Positions 1 through 8,400 of a stretch of DNA of 21,977 bases are shown here, piece after piece; the first letter of the stretch is position 1, and every line of letters starts with the position of its first letter. The notes under the pieces were generated by a model. That model saw only the letters and a program-made list of their open reading frames with translations. It did not search any database and was not told the DNA's origin. The position numbers were made by a program, and so were the translations under genes. Origin of the DNA: a virus; IMG/VR virus record IMGVR_UViG_3300025767_000143, positions 1-21,977 of that record, one strand, 5' to 3'.

Positions 1-1
1 T

Positions 2-1015
2 AGAAACTTAATTATTCCAACATATCCAAACGGTGCTAAAGTTAATAATTTTGTATATACTGAATTAAACAGTAAAGACAATGACGATTTAACTAAATTA
101 CAAAATAGAAGAGATTTAGCATACGCTGTTCAAAAAGAAACACAAGATCAAGTATTAAATTTAATTATTAAAGCATCAGAAATGACCGGAAATAAAAATA
201 TTGTACTTAGTGGTGGGTACGGTCTTAACTGTGTTGCAAATTATTTTTATTTAACAAAACTAAACGAGTTAGGAATAAATTTATACGTTGAACCTATATC
301 AAACGATGCAGGAACTGCTATTGGAGCTGCACTTATGATTTACAAAGATATAGTAAAAGATAATACAGTATCTAATATAGATCATAATTTATATCTCGGT
401 CCTATTCATAGTTATACAAACAAAGATATCGATGATATTGCAGGAAAGTATAATGCAACAGTTTCTGATGCTACACATAGCGATGTTATTAAATTAATGA
501 CTAGTAAAAATATTGTTGCTAATTTTCAAGGACGTTCAGAAAATGGACCACGTGCGTTAGGCAATAGAAGTTTAATGTTTGATCCTACATTTAAAGATGG
601 TAAAGATTTTGTTAATATGATTAAGCGCCGCGAATACTTTCGGCCGTTTGCAGGGTCTATCCTAGAAGAGGATGCCCACGAATGGTTTGACTTACGTGGC
701 ATGGAAAGCTCGCCTACAATGATGTATGCTGTAAATTGTCAGCCGGGTATTGAAGAGAAGATACCTGCTATTATTCACGTTGACGGTACTTGTAGAATTC
801 AAACAGTGAACAGAGAACAAAATCCTCACTATTATGATATTATTAAAGCATTTAAAGAAGAAACAGGATGTCCAATTATCTTTAATACATCGTTTAACTT
901 AGGCGGTGAGCCATTAGTTGAAACACTCGACGATGCAATATGGACGTTACAACAAAGTGATATTGAATACTTGTACTTGCCAGAATATAATAAATTACTA
1001 ACCATACGTAACTAA
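2..1015 (+). CDS. Carbamoyltransferase, NodU/CmcH family (5'-truncated by window edge)
   Basis: The frame is open from base 2, so the gene begins upstream; the ATG at 182 is internal. About 337 residues are visible, against roughly 550-600 for complete family members. Family knowledge: these enzymes transfer the carbamoyl group of carbamoyl phosphate, through an adenylated intermediate, to a hydroxyl of a sugar or other small substrate. The end of the Kae1-like N-terminal domain is visible (VLSGGYGLNCVAN, then NDAGTAIGAA). The C-terminal carbamoyltransferase domain follows, with SENGPRALGNRSL, EYFRPFAGSIL, HVDGTCRIQTV and IIFNTSFNLGGEPLVET, all landmark motifs with no break. It is first in an apparent operon with three oxygenase genes: the stop is followed by an aaagga ribosome site and a TTG start 17 bp on. 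The acceptor cannot be told from sequence; glycan, nucleotide or small-molecule modification are all possible. Confidence 0.93.
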   Translation, partial: RNLIIPTYPNGAKVNNFVYTELNSKDNDDLTKLQNRRDLAYAVQKETQDQVLNLIIKASEMTGNKNIVLSGGYGLNCVANYFYLTKLNELGINLYVEPISNDAGTAIGAALMIYKDIVKDNTVSNIDHNLYLGPIHSYTNKDIDDIAGKYNATVSDATHSDVIKLMTSKNIVANFQGRSENGPRALGNRSLMFDPTFKDGKDFVNMIKRREYFRPFAGSILEEDAHEWFDLRGMESSPTMMYAVNCQPGIEEKIPAIIHVDGTCRIQTVNREQNPHYYDIIKAFKEETGCPIIFNTSFNLGGEPLVETLDDAIWTLQQSDIEYLYLPEYNKLLTIRN

Positions 1016-1032
1016 TATAAAGGATACACCCA

Positions 1033-1686
1033 TTGTCAGAAGAACTTACATTACAATTTTCAGAACTGCCAAATATTGGAGTATTGTCAACACAGCTTCC
1101 CCAAGAAATGTTAAGTATTTTAGTTGACGAAGTTGAAAAGATTATATCGACTAATTTTAATTCACACGCTGCATACAATCAAAACTTATTAGGACATATG
1201 CAACATGAATATGATTTAGAAAATTGTATTAATATTGTTGAACCCTTTGTATTATATCTAGCTAATGCATATAATGAACAATATAATTGGTTTGATAATA
1301 GTGACGAAAATTACGAAAATGATCGTACAAAACAATTAAAATTAACAGATTTATGGGCAAATATACAAAAAAAGCACGAATTTAATCCGCCACACGAACA
1401 CACTGGCATTATGAGTTTTGTTATATGGATTAAGATTCCGTACGACCTTGCAGACGAAGAATCGTATTTCCCTCCAGTAAGTGGTAACGCAAATAGAACA
1501 TCAAAATTTTCATTTCATTACTCTAATTTAATTGGACAACACCAACACTATATGGTTAATGTTGATAAAGATCATGAAGGAACTATTGTTATGTTTCCTT
1601 CAAAATTAAACCATAGTGTTAATCCGTTTTATACTTCTGACGACTATAGGATATCGATATCCGGAAATATTAGGTTAACATCATGA
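1033..1686 (+). CDS. Putative 2OG-Fe(II) oxygenase, phage type, TTG start
   Basis: A 217-aa protein resembling the putative 2OG-Fe(II) oxygenases common in marine T4-like phages. The double-stranded beta-helix core is suggested by WANIQKKHEFNPPHEHTG (residues about 108-125), SFVIWIKIP, FPSKLNHSVNP (distal His194) and DYRISISGN (2OG-binding Arg206, R-x-S). Such enzymes couple 2-oxoglutarate decarboxylation to hydroxylation or related oxidation of a substrate. The start is taken as TTG at 1033 because aaagga lies at 1019-1024, eight bases upstream, and no in-frame ATG is nearby. The proximal iron motif reads H121-E-H123, not the usual HxD, so the ligand set is uncertain. The stop overlaps the next start by 4 nt (ATGA), indicating translational coupling. 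Substrate unknown; it is clearly more distant from the two following oxygenases than they are from each other. Confidence 0.82.
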   Translation: MSEELTLQFSELPNIGVLSTQLPQEMLSILVDEVEKIISTNFNSHAAYNQNLLGHMQHEYDLENCINIVEPFVLYLANAYNEQYNWFDNSDENYENDRTKQLKLTDLWANIQKKHEFNPPHEHTGIMSFVIWIKIPYDLADEESYFPPVSGNANRTSKFSFHYSNLIGQHQHYMVNVDKDHEGTIVMFPSKLNHSVNPFYTSDDYRISISGNIRLTS

Positions 1687-2189
1687 CAAAACATTTTAAT
1701 AAACTTTTACCTGACTGGTTACATCAAAAAGTATTAGATCAAGTAGAATCTTCATCGATTGATTGGCATTTTCCAGGTAATGGTATAGATTTAAATCTTA
1801 GTTGTTTTATGCGAAAAGTATATGATGCTGAACAAAACTATTTAAATTACAATAATCTAGATAGTCTTAATTTTGCATTAGAATGTTGGATTAATGAAAA
1901 TCAGTGGTTTAATTTTAAAAGTTTAAATCGATGTATTGTAAACTTCTACACTCCAAACATGACTATGGGATGGCATACTGATCACAGCAATCCAAACTTC
2001 TACACATTAATTTATTATGTCAACGACAGCGACGGTGGTACACAAGTAGAAGATAATATATATGATCATAAAGAAAATAGCGGCATACTACTTAATTCTA
2101 ATGTAAATCACATCAATATCGAATCACAATCTCCTAGACGCATAAGTATAGCATGGATTTTAGAAGGATATCCTAATGAAAGTATATGA
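1683..2189 (+). CDS. Putative 2OG-Fe(II) oxygenase, first tandem paralogue
   Basis: A 168-aa small oxygenase-like protein. The iron and cosubstrate residues can all be placed: WHTDH (His98, Asp100), distal His143 in NVNHINI, and Arg153 in SPRRISIAW (R-x-S). The N-terminus FNKLLPDWLH matches the next gene's YDNFLPIWLH, which supports duplication. An AGG at 1672-1674 lies eight bases before the ATG, and that ATG overlaps the previous stop. Between the HxD motif and the distal His, the residues YYVNDSDGGTQVEDN and the few after them are identical to the next protein, and the DNA is identical too (see the 69-bp repeat). Soluble, with no signal peptide or membrane segment. It may act on a free metabolite, a nucleotide or a protein; the sequence does not decide. 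Some relatives in phages are annotated as prolyl hydroxylase-like, which I cannot confirm here. Confidence 0.82.
   Translation: MTKHFNKLLPDWLHQKVLDQVESSSIDWHFPGNGIDLNLSCFMRKVYDAEQNYLNYNNLDSLNFALECWINENQWFNFKSLNRCIVNFYTPNMTMGWHTDHSNPNFYTLIYYVNDSDGGTQVEDNIYDHKENSGILLNSNVNHINIESQSPRRISIAWILEGYPNESI
2011..2079 (+). repeat. Perfect 69-bp direct repeat, copy 1
   Basis: This block in the first small oxygenase gene is identical base for base to 2507-2575 in the second; a mismatch flanks each end (2010 a/c, 2080 g/a). It encodes the loop and strand between the HxD motif and the distal His. Third codon positions match as well, while the neighbouring sequence of the two genes is well diverged. Confidence 0.97.
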
Positions 2190-2688
2190 TAATTTTTTAC
2201 CAATTTGGTTGCATAACACAGTAAAACATCAACTTGAAGATCCAGCTGTGAGTTGGTATTTTCCTAGTACAAATGATGAAGATTTGTCCAAGGCTTCATT
2301 TTGTAAATACCATTATAATCATCTTGCACAATACGAAAACTGGGACGAAGCTAATAGCTTAATATATGTATTAGATAATTGGCTAGATAGAAATAAAGAA
2401 TGGTTTGAATATGAACGACTACAAAGATGTATGACAAATCTTTATGCAAAAGGCCAGTGTCCTAGTATGCACACAGACATCGAAGAAGACGGATACTATA
2501 GTTTACTTTATTATGTCAACGACAGCGACGGTGGTACACAAGTAGAAGATAATATATATGATCATAAAGAAAATAAAATATTGTTTTTTAAAAGTAATAT
2601 ACTACATGGAAGTGTTCCGACAATAACCAGCCCAAGACGAATAACAGTAAATTGGGTGTTAAAAGGAAAGATAAAAAAGCCTGCTTAA
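2176..2688 (+). CDS. Putative 2OG-Fe(II) oxygenase, second tandem paralogue
   Basis: A 170-aa paralogue of the preceding gene, overlapping it by 14 nt in another frame. The catalytic set is complete: His99-T-Asp101 in PSMHTDIEED, His144 in NILHGSV, and Arg155 in SPRRITVNW (R-x-T). The ribosome site aagga at 2164-2168 lies inside the previous gene, seven bases before the ATG. Outside the shared 69-bp block the two proteins differ widely, for example CFMRKVYDAE against FCKYHYNHLA, so substrate contacts may differ. It is the last gene of the + strand operon, and its stop codon lies inside the loop region of the terminator hairpin. The C-terminus KGKIKKPA is basic. Function beyond the oxygenase fold is unknown. 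Confidence 0.82.
   Translation: MKVYDNFLPIWLHNTVKHQLEDPAVSWYFPSTNDEDLSKASFCKYHYNHLAQYENWDEANSLIYVLDNWLDRNKEWFEYERLQRCMTNLYAKGQCPSMHTDIEEDGYYSLLYYVNDSDGGTQVEDNIYDHKENKILFFKSNILHGSVPTITSPRRITVNWVLKGKIKKPA
2507..2575 (+). repeat. Perfect 69-bp direct repeat, copy 2
   Basis: Second copy of the block at 2011-2079, offset 496 bp and in the same reading frame relative to its gene. Confidence 0.97.
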
Positions 2689-2700
2689 AGCAGGCTTTTT
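2674..2700. terminator. Bidirectional intrinsic terminator between convergent operons
   Basis: A hairpin with stem gcctgc (2679-2684) and gcaggc (2690-2695), flanked by an A-run on the left and a T-run on the right. Pairing can extend through A/T to 2674 and 2700. Read either way it gives a GC stem followed by a U-run, so it can end both the oxygenase operon (+) and the fibre cassette (-). The + strand stop TAA (2686-2688) lies within the loop, and the - strand stop at 2701-2703 abuts the hairpin. Confidence 0.92.
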
Positions 2701-3276
2701 CTATTCGGATTCTTGCTCTGCTTGAGCATCTCCTATATCTCTAAAGTCGCCAAAATCAGTTGGCGGTTCAGGGACATCTAACCACTTAGGAGATTCTATT
2801 GGTGTAAGTGGACCAGGAGCTTCAGGCCATTCAATATCTTCAGGTCCTGTTAAATTGTCCCAATCAAGAACATCTGTTATGTTCCTTAGACCTGCTCTAT
2901 AAGTTGCCCAAGCTGCAACTTCTTCAGTAGTTAATGGTGCATCTGCTAATTGTGTCCAGTCAGACATTAAAAATTTAAATTGTCGAGGACCGTCGACCCA
3001 ACGTTTATATTTTTCTGCTTTTGATATTGTATAAACAATCCAACGTTGTTCTATTGTACCATCTTCATTTTTTTCAATTTCACCTTCATAATATTCTTGA
3101 TGCTGTCCAATTGTACTAGGGTCAGGTTGATTTGCATACAAAACTTCTGCAAATCCTGCTTCTGCTAATAGCTCATCCGTAATTTCTTTAGTGTCTAGTA
3201 TATACACCATATTTTCGTGTGTAATAAGCGACTCTAACGGTTCACCATTTTCATCTATTTTTATAAAAAATGCCAT
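2701..3276 (-). CDS. Putative tail-fibre assembly chaperone (Phage_tail_APC-like)
   Basis: A 191-aa acidic protein. Residues about 96-135 contain FLMSDWTQLADAPLT, then WATYRAGLRNIT, the signature I associate with the phage tail assembly chaperone family (SDWT-x-L-x-DAPL, then WxxYRxxLR). It directly follows the glycine-rich adhesin gene with 24 bp between, the classic place for a fibre-specific chaperone (compare T4 37-38 or the Mu and lambda fibre/tfa pairs). The likely role is helping the upstream fibre fold or trimerise in the infected cell; some relatives stay on the particle. The N-terminal half (DENGEPLESLITHEN, then DGTIEQRWIVYTI) is the less conserved part. The C-terminal tail is proline- and acid-rich and probably disordered. 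An aggaaaa ribosome site precedes the ATG. Confident on the motif, less on the exact partner. Confidence 0.75.
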   Translation of the reverse strand: MAFFIKIDENGEPLESLITHENMVYILDTKEITDELLAEAGFAEVLYANQPDPSTIGQHQEYYEGEIEKNEDGTIEQRWIVYTISKAEKYKRWVDGPRQFKFLMSDWTQLADAPLTTEEVAAWATYRAGLRNITDVLDWDNLTGPEDIEWPEAPGPLTPIESPKWLDVPEPPTDFGDFRDIGDAQAEQESE

Positions 3277-3300
3277 TGTTGTAATTTTCCTATTTAATGT

Positions 3301-5082
3301 TTATTGATCGCCGGTATTAGTACTAGGGTATGCTCTTCCGCTGCCCCACATGATTCTAACAGCACCTGGTCCTCCCCAGCCGCCGCCATGCGATGTGCCG
3401 CCTCCGCCGCCACCGCCGCCGAAGCAGCCGCCGCATGCGTGTCCATTACCTCGACCATTTGACCACGGTTCGCCAGGTTTACCACATGTGCCGCCTGAGC
3501 CGCCTCGGCCGCCTGATCCAGTTTGGTGCGAGTAACCGCCGTTGCCACAGGTTCCGTTATTGCCTTGACCATTTATACCGGTGCCGCCGCCGCCGCCACT
3601 GCCGTATGTAGAACTGTGAACTGCTGTTGCGTTGCCACCGCCTCCATGACATCCAGTGTAACCTGAATTTGAATAGCGACACTGATTGCCAGCATAGCCG
3701 CCTCCAGCGCCGCCGCCGCCAGCTGTATTTGGATATGCAGGAGTTCCGCTTGCGCCTCCTGCAGACCCTGTGTAGCCGCTGCCGCTAATCGAACAACAAC
3801 CTGGGCAACATCCGCAACGTCCGCCATTTGCTTGCATTACGCCCGGAAAACAGCTACAGCCGCCACCCGACTGACTCCAACATCCGCCGCGGCCTGCTTT
3901 AATTGTATAACTCTGTCCAGGTGTAACTGGAATTCCGTTAGCCCATGTAAGTGCGCCACCAGCGCCTCCACATACTGCCCAGCCGTAATAGCCGCCGCCG
4001 CCAGCTCCGATAGCAGCAACACTAACAGTTGATACACCAGCTGGAGCAACCCATGTGTATGTACTTTCTCCGCCACTATTATTAGTAGTACCGTAATAGA
4101 GTTGTTGTCCTACTGGAGGATTAATAGTTGTACTCCAAGTAAATGCTCTACTAATAGTAAATCCGTTTGCTGTAGCATTTATAGTGAAGTTATATGTATA
4201 ACTACCTACAGCATCAGTTGACGAACCACTAATAACACCGTTTGATGAATTTAATGTTGTACCACCTGGAAAGCTTCCAGATGCTAATGAATAAGTAATA
4301 GATCCCGAACCTACTGTTGCTGTTACTGTTTTACTAAGAGTAGAACCTGCGCTAACAGTTGATGAACCAAGATTAGAGCCAGTAGACCAAACTGGAACTG
4401 CGTTTGTTAATGATACGCCTAGTGTCATGTTAAAACGTTTGATAACAGTACCTTGTTGAGCTTCAATTTTTATGGGATACGAAGACTGTGTTGCACCACT
4501 TAACGAACCACTAATAACACCACTACTAGATAAACTCAAACTCAATGGAAGTGCTTCAGTTGCTATAAACGTAACCGGATCTGGAAGTGACGTAGTAACA
4601 TAACCATCGGCAATCAAATCAATATTTAGTGTTGAATTTTTATTGTATGTACCTATATTTTCAGCACCTTGTATTGCTGTCGAACCCCAATACAGTCCAC
4701 CAGATACACCACTCGATGTTAAAACAGCGCCTTCTGATCCTGTTTTATCAGGCATATTTTCCCACTGTGTGTAAAAATTTGTACCATCGGATTGTACTGC
4801 TACAGTAAATCCATCTTCAATAACATGACTACTTGTTAAGTTTCCACCTGGGCCATCAAACACTCCGCTTGGTGTTTGTAGTGTAATATCTCCACCTGAG
4901 TTATTCCAGTAATATGTGTTTACTCCAGCATACGGTGAAGGATTTGGTAAGTTTACAGTATACGGTCCAGAACCAGCTAATTGTACTACTTGTCCGGCCT
5001 GTATAAATGTTTCTGTATGAGCACCAGTTATTTTTCTTGATGCAGGCAAGCCGCCTGTACTATTATTTAACCTTCTTCCCAT
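3301..5082 (-). CDS. Glycine/cysteine-rich tail-tip adhesin with Ig-like repeats
   Basis: A 593-aa protein. Residues 1-145 form a head region with a fibre-type linker (KTGSEGAVLTSSG). About 160-225 and 230-322 look like two bacterial Ig/cadherin-like units, each with a GVISGS strand (LSLSSSGVISGS; TTLNSSNGVISGS). About 340-395 is a beta segment (YTWVAPAGVSTVSVAAIGAG). About 396-570 is extremely glycine-rich with poly-Gly runs, then VRIMWGSGRAYPSTNT at the end. Glycine-rich tips of this sort form polyglycine-II sandwiches in T-even-like gp38 adhesins; by analogy this may be the receptor-contacting tip. All 15 cysteines fall after residue 370. An AGGAG ribosome site at 5090-5094 and a GATAAATA box at 5108-5115 precede the ATG. 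Poly-Gly is coded largely by GGC, giving a local GC-rich island. The putative chaperone gene follows. Confidence 0.8.
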   Translation of the reverse strand: MGRRLNNSTGGLPASRKITGAHTETFIQAGQVVQLAGSGPYTVNLPNPSPYAGVNTYYWNNSGGDITLQTPSGVFDGPGGNLTSSHVIEDGFTVAVQSDGTNFYTQWENMPDKTGSEGAVLTSSGVSGGLYWGSTAIQGAENIGTYNKNSTLNIDLIADGYVTTSLPDPVTFIATEALPLSLSLSSSGVISGSLSGATQSSYPIKIEAQQGTVIKRFNMTLGVSLTNAVPVWSTGSNLGSSTVSAGSTLSKTVTATVGSGSITYSLASGSFPGGTTLNSSNGVISGSSTDAVGSYTYNFTINATANGFTISRAFTWSTTINPPVGQQLYYGTTNNSGGESTYTWVAPAGVSTVSVAAIGAGGGGYYGWAVCGGAGGALTWANGIPVTPGQSYTIKAGRGGCWSQSGGGCSCFPGVMQANGGRCGCCPGCCSISGSGYTGSAGGASGTPAYPNTAGGGGAGGGYAGNQCRYSNSGYTGCHGGGGNATAVHSSTYGSGGGGGTGINGQGNNGTCGNGGYSHQTGSGGRGGSGGTCGKPGEPWSNGRGNGHACGGCFGGGGGGGGTSHGGGWGGPGAVRIMWGSGRAYPSTNTGDQ

Positions 5083-5107
5083 TAGTTATCTCCTAAATAC
5101 TTATTGT

Positions 5108-5115
5108 TATTTATC
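5108..5115 (-). promoter_or_regulatory. T4-type late promoter box GATAAATA (adhesin gene)
   Basis: On the - strand the bases read GATAAATA, one base from the T4 late consensus TATAAATA. The box lies in the 37-bp gap between the 106-aa and 593-aa genes. The expected start point, about 6 nt past the box, gives a leader of about 19 nt carrying AGGAG. The same 8-mer recurs at 10520-10527 and 19430-19437. Confidence 0.7.
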
Positions 5116-5119
5116 ATTG

Positions 5120-5440
5120 TTAAACTGCGCTTGTTTCAATGCCCATTGCTAATGCATTTACACTAGATGCACTAGATCTAACAACTAACAATTTATTAGC
5201 TTGCATAGCAATTCCAGTTCTTTCAAGAACATTGTTAGGCAAAATTGTTGCCTCATATTCTAAATACTCAGAATTGTTTGGTGTGCCAGTATCACATACT
5301 GCTAGTCTTACTTGTATAGCAGATGTTCCTCTATTTACAACGCTAACTGTTGCGATTGTAAATGTGTCTGCTGGACATGTATATAATGTTGTGTTTGCTC
5401 CTGCTGATAAATCAGCATTGCCTAGTATTCCTGTTGCCAT
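5120..5440 (-). CDS. Small beta-rich virion-type protein of unknown function (106 aa)
   Basis: A 106-aa protein of alternating hydrophobic beta strands (TFTIATVSVVNRG, IQVRLAVCD, NKLLVVRSS), with no signal peptide or membrane helix. It looks like a single small beta-sandwich. Its pattern (TI-x-x-x-x-x-x-N, a D-containing loop, P-x-N-x-L, KLLVxSS) parallels the 109-aa protein at 15615-15944, so the two are probably distant paralogues. GGAG lies 10 nt before the ATG and just after the 1681-aa gene's stop, so the two genes are probably one transcript. Its place between two fibre genes suggests a minor tail or fibre component or an attachment adaptor. That role is inferred from context only. Confidence 0.7.
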   Translation of the reverse strand: MATGILGNADLSAGANTTLYTCPADTFTIATVSVVNRGTSAIQVRLAVCDTGTPNNSEYLEYEATILPNNVLERTGIAMQANKLLVVRSSASSVNALAMGIETSAV

Positions 5441-5455
5441 TTTATGTGTTCTCCG

Positions 5456-8400
5456 TTATGATAAGAAATAATTCCATGCTTGCGGATATCCATTAATACC
5501 CACGTTAAAGTTCATTGGTGCAGTTACATCAATTGTTACGCCTGTAGGAGTAGTAATTTCTGTGCCTATTATTTTGACTTGACCAGCAGTAATACTATTT
5601 ACATTAAGTGTTGCTGCACCGCCACCAATCTGAGATGTAATATAAGTTTTAATTGCTCGCTGAGTCGGAAGTATATTATCCGAATCTGAAGCAAACGTTC
5701 CGTCTGCTGAGAATTCAGTAATTAATGCACTAGTGCCGCCAAGTGATACTGATCCTAATTGTAATTCTTGCAATCCGCTAATGTTAAATGCATCAGCATC
5801 TAGTGTTGCAATACCTGTTGATTGTTCTACACTAAACAATTCGCCAACTCTAAAGTTACCATCTTGGTCTGTACTTGTGTAAAATACTCTGCCGCCGCCT
5901 CTTTCGTAAGTTTCCTTAGTAGCGTCTGGATTAATTAATGGAATGCCTGGATAATTAGTATTTGCAAAATTTCCTGTACCAATATCTAAGAAGTCATGTC
6001 CTGTTAGACGACATTGGCTATAACGATATCTTATTGTTATACCCTCAGCATGCTCCGGCGCATCCGTAACACCAATTTCTGGACTTACTTGTAATAATGC
6101 ACTATATGGTCCAGTTCCTAATAAGTTTCTTACAGTAACTAGTTTATAATAAACATTAGATATGCCTGCAATTTCTACATTAGATCCTGCAAGAGGAACC
6201 GAAGTAAGTCCTTCTACTTGAATATACGATCCAACTTGATATTGGTCTGCATAACCATCACCTGTTGGCACAGCACTAGCAAGAGAGTAGCCTGTTCCTC
6301 TATCAGTCCAGGTTGGTTGTCCTAGAACTCCGTCTCCATATCTAACTAATGTAGGAGCTTCAACAGTATTACTAGGATCTGTAATAGTTAATGTAGGTAA
6401 ACTAGTATATCCCGAACCCGGATCAGTTATTCTAATTTCTACAATTTTTCCATCTTCAACTCTTGCTCTAGCCTTTGCAGTATCTGCATATAGGCCGCTT
6501 GGGGGTGAACTAAATGTAAGTCTTGGTTCAATTAAGTAAGAAGTACTATCGTCTAACGATGAAGATATTGCAGCGCCAGTTAAATGATCCCAGCCTGCTG
6601 TATCATCGCTCATCTTTTTAATTGTAGCAATTTTAGTTCCTGAATTATACGTGTCGATATAACCGTATTGTCCAGCGCCTAAGCCAGTAAGGATATAAAT
6701 TGCCATTCCAACAAATGCAGCACTTGTATTAGTATCTGTGTTTGATAATGTTATTTGAGTAGATGTTCCTACTTGTGCATAATTACTTGCAGTAACGTAA
6801 TCAGCGCCGCCTTGGTTGTCTGATGGATCAGTTAATCTAACTTGATAAACAGCGCCATTTTTAACTGTTGGTGAATTAATCACTGCACCTACTCCATCGC
6901 CGGAAACTACAAATTCTGTAGCATCACCGACTGTACTAACTTGGAATGTTAAATTTGGTGCACCGCCGCCGCCTAAATCCGAGTCTTGAATAGTAATAGT
7001 GTCTCCTGGAGAATGTCCACTGCCGCCTTTTACAACTTTTAACGTATTAACAAGTCCACCATCTTCGATTGTTATATCAAATTCTTGGTCAATTCCGCTT
7101 CCGTTAGATGTACCTACTAATCCGTTATAAGATCCTACAGTCCGAGATGCATCTGCTGCACCTATCGATCCTACTGTTTTAATTGCAGTAGTTGATGTAG
7201 TATAACCAACTCCTGCATTTAGATATTCAAACTGTAAAATTTCATTTCCGTCTGTAAAGATACTTTGTACTACAGCATCTGTAGAATAGTTGTCTACAGA
7301 TCCAGTAATTGGAGTTTCTGTTGAATCAACTCCTTCAGATACTGTTCCAAATGCACCATATGAAGAGTTACCGTTAGTAGCACGGATTTTACCGCCGTTT
7401 TCTGCTAAGTAACCAATATGTCCATAATATGAGAACACACTAACAAGTTCTGTTCTAGCCAAGTTAGTACACCATACTCCAATGCCGTCACTTAGTACTT
7501 GTGTAAAATCGTTAGCAACAATAGAGTCGTTGCCGCCTGCGTGTAAATCGCCATCAATTTTACAACCAACGCATCCTGTACCAAATGTTGTTACGTTTTG
7601 CACATAAGGTGATTTTGTACTAATCCACACACGATCGTCATTTGGTCCCCAACCTGGATCAAGACTTACATACGAACCTGCTGTTGGGCGCTTGGTTCCG
7701 TAAGCATTGTCTGCACCTAGTGTTCCATTTAATCCACTTACTGTGCAATTTCTTAAACCAGTTCCGTTTCTTGCATAGAACATATCTTCTAAAGTAGATC
7801 CGTTAACCGCATTAACATAATATCGGGCAGCTAATATTGCTTTATAATTGCCTGTATAATTTAAATCGTATTGTACTGCATCAATATAACGATCAATGTC
7901 TCTACGACACGAAGCTTCGTCATATACATATGCCGGATATGTAGCAGTAATAAATGCAATTACTTCATCTTTAATAAATTCTCTGTTAGCTTCAAGTACT
8001 TCAATGGCATACGTGTATTCTGTTGTAGCTACTGGAGTATTTGTTCCAACAATAGCAGGCTCTGAGCCCACTGCATTGATTTTAAAATCAATATATTCTT
8101 TAATATCAGTAACTATTCCTGCTGCTGCTGTTCCTGCCGCTGAAGAGCCTGCAGGTCTAGTAGTTACTTGTGTTTCTGATGTATTTTTTGTCCATCCAGC
8201 TGTATTATTTTCAACAATATTATCAATAAACGATGCTAAGTGTGTTATTGCTGCTAAACTATATGTAACATCGCCGGAGTCAACAAAAGATCCTCCTGCA
8301 ACAATTTTTGTTGATCTTAGTTCGTCGCCTACTACTGCTGTATTCTTTGGAATAATAATAGGTAGAATTTCATTAAATTGTCCTGTTTTAACATTAATAG

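Noticed and set aside
182-184. ATG as start of the carbamoyltransferase
   Set aside because: The same frame is open back to base 2 and encodes typical family sequence (RRDLAYAVQKETQDQVLNLI), so this ATG is internal.
894-1178. 94-codon frame on the - strand across the carbamoyltransferase/oxygenase junction
   Set aside because: It overlaps two well-supported genes and has no recognisable motif or context.
3291-3298. ATTAAATA as a late promoter for the chaperone gene
   Set aside because: It differs from the GATAAATA seen elsewhere, and its start point would fall in the ribosome site. The chaperone is more likely co-transcribed with the adhesin.
3294-4076. Several overlapping open frames on both strands in the glycine-rich region
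   Set aside because: They are low-complexity shadows (poly-Ala or poly-Pro) of GC-rich Gly codons; the 593-aa frame has a promoter box, a ribosome site and sensible domains.
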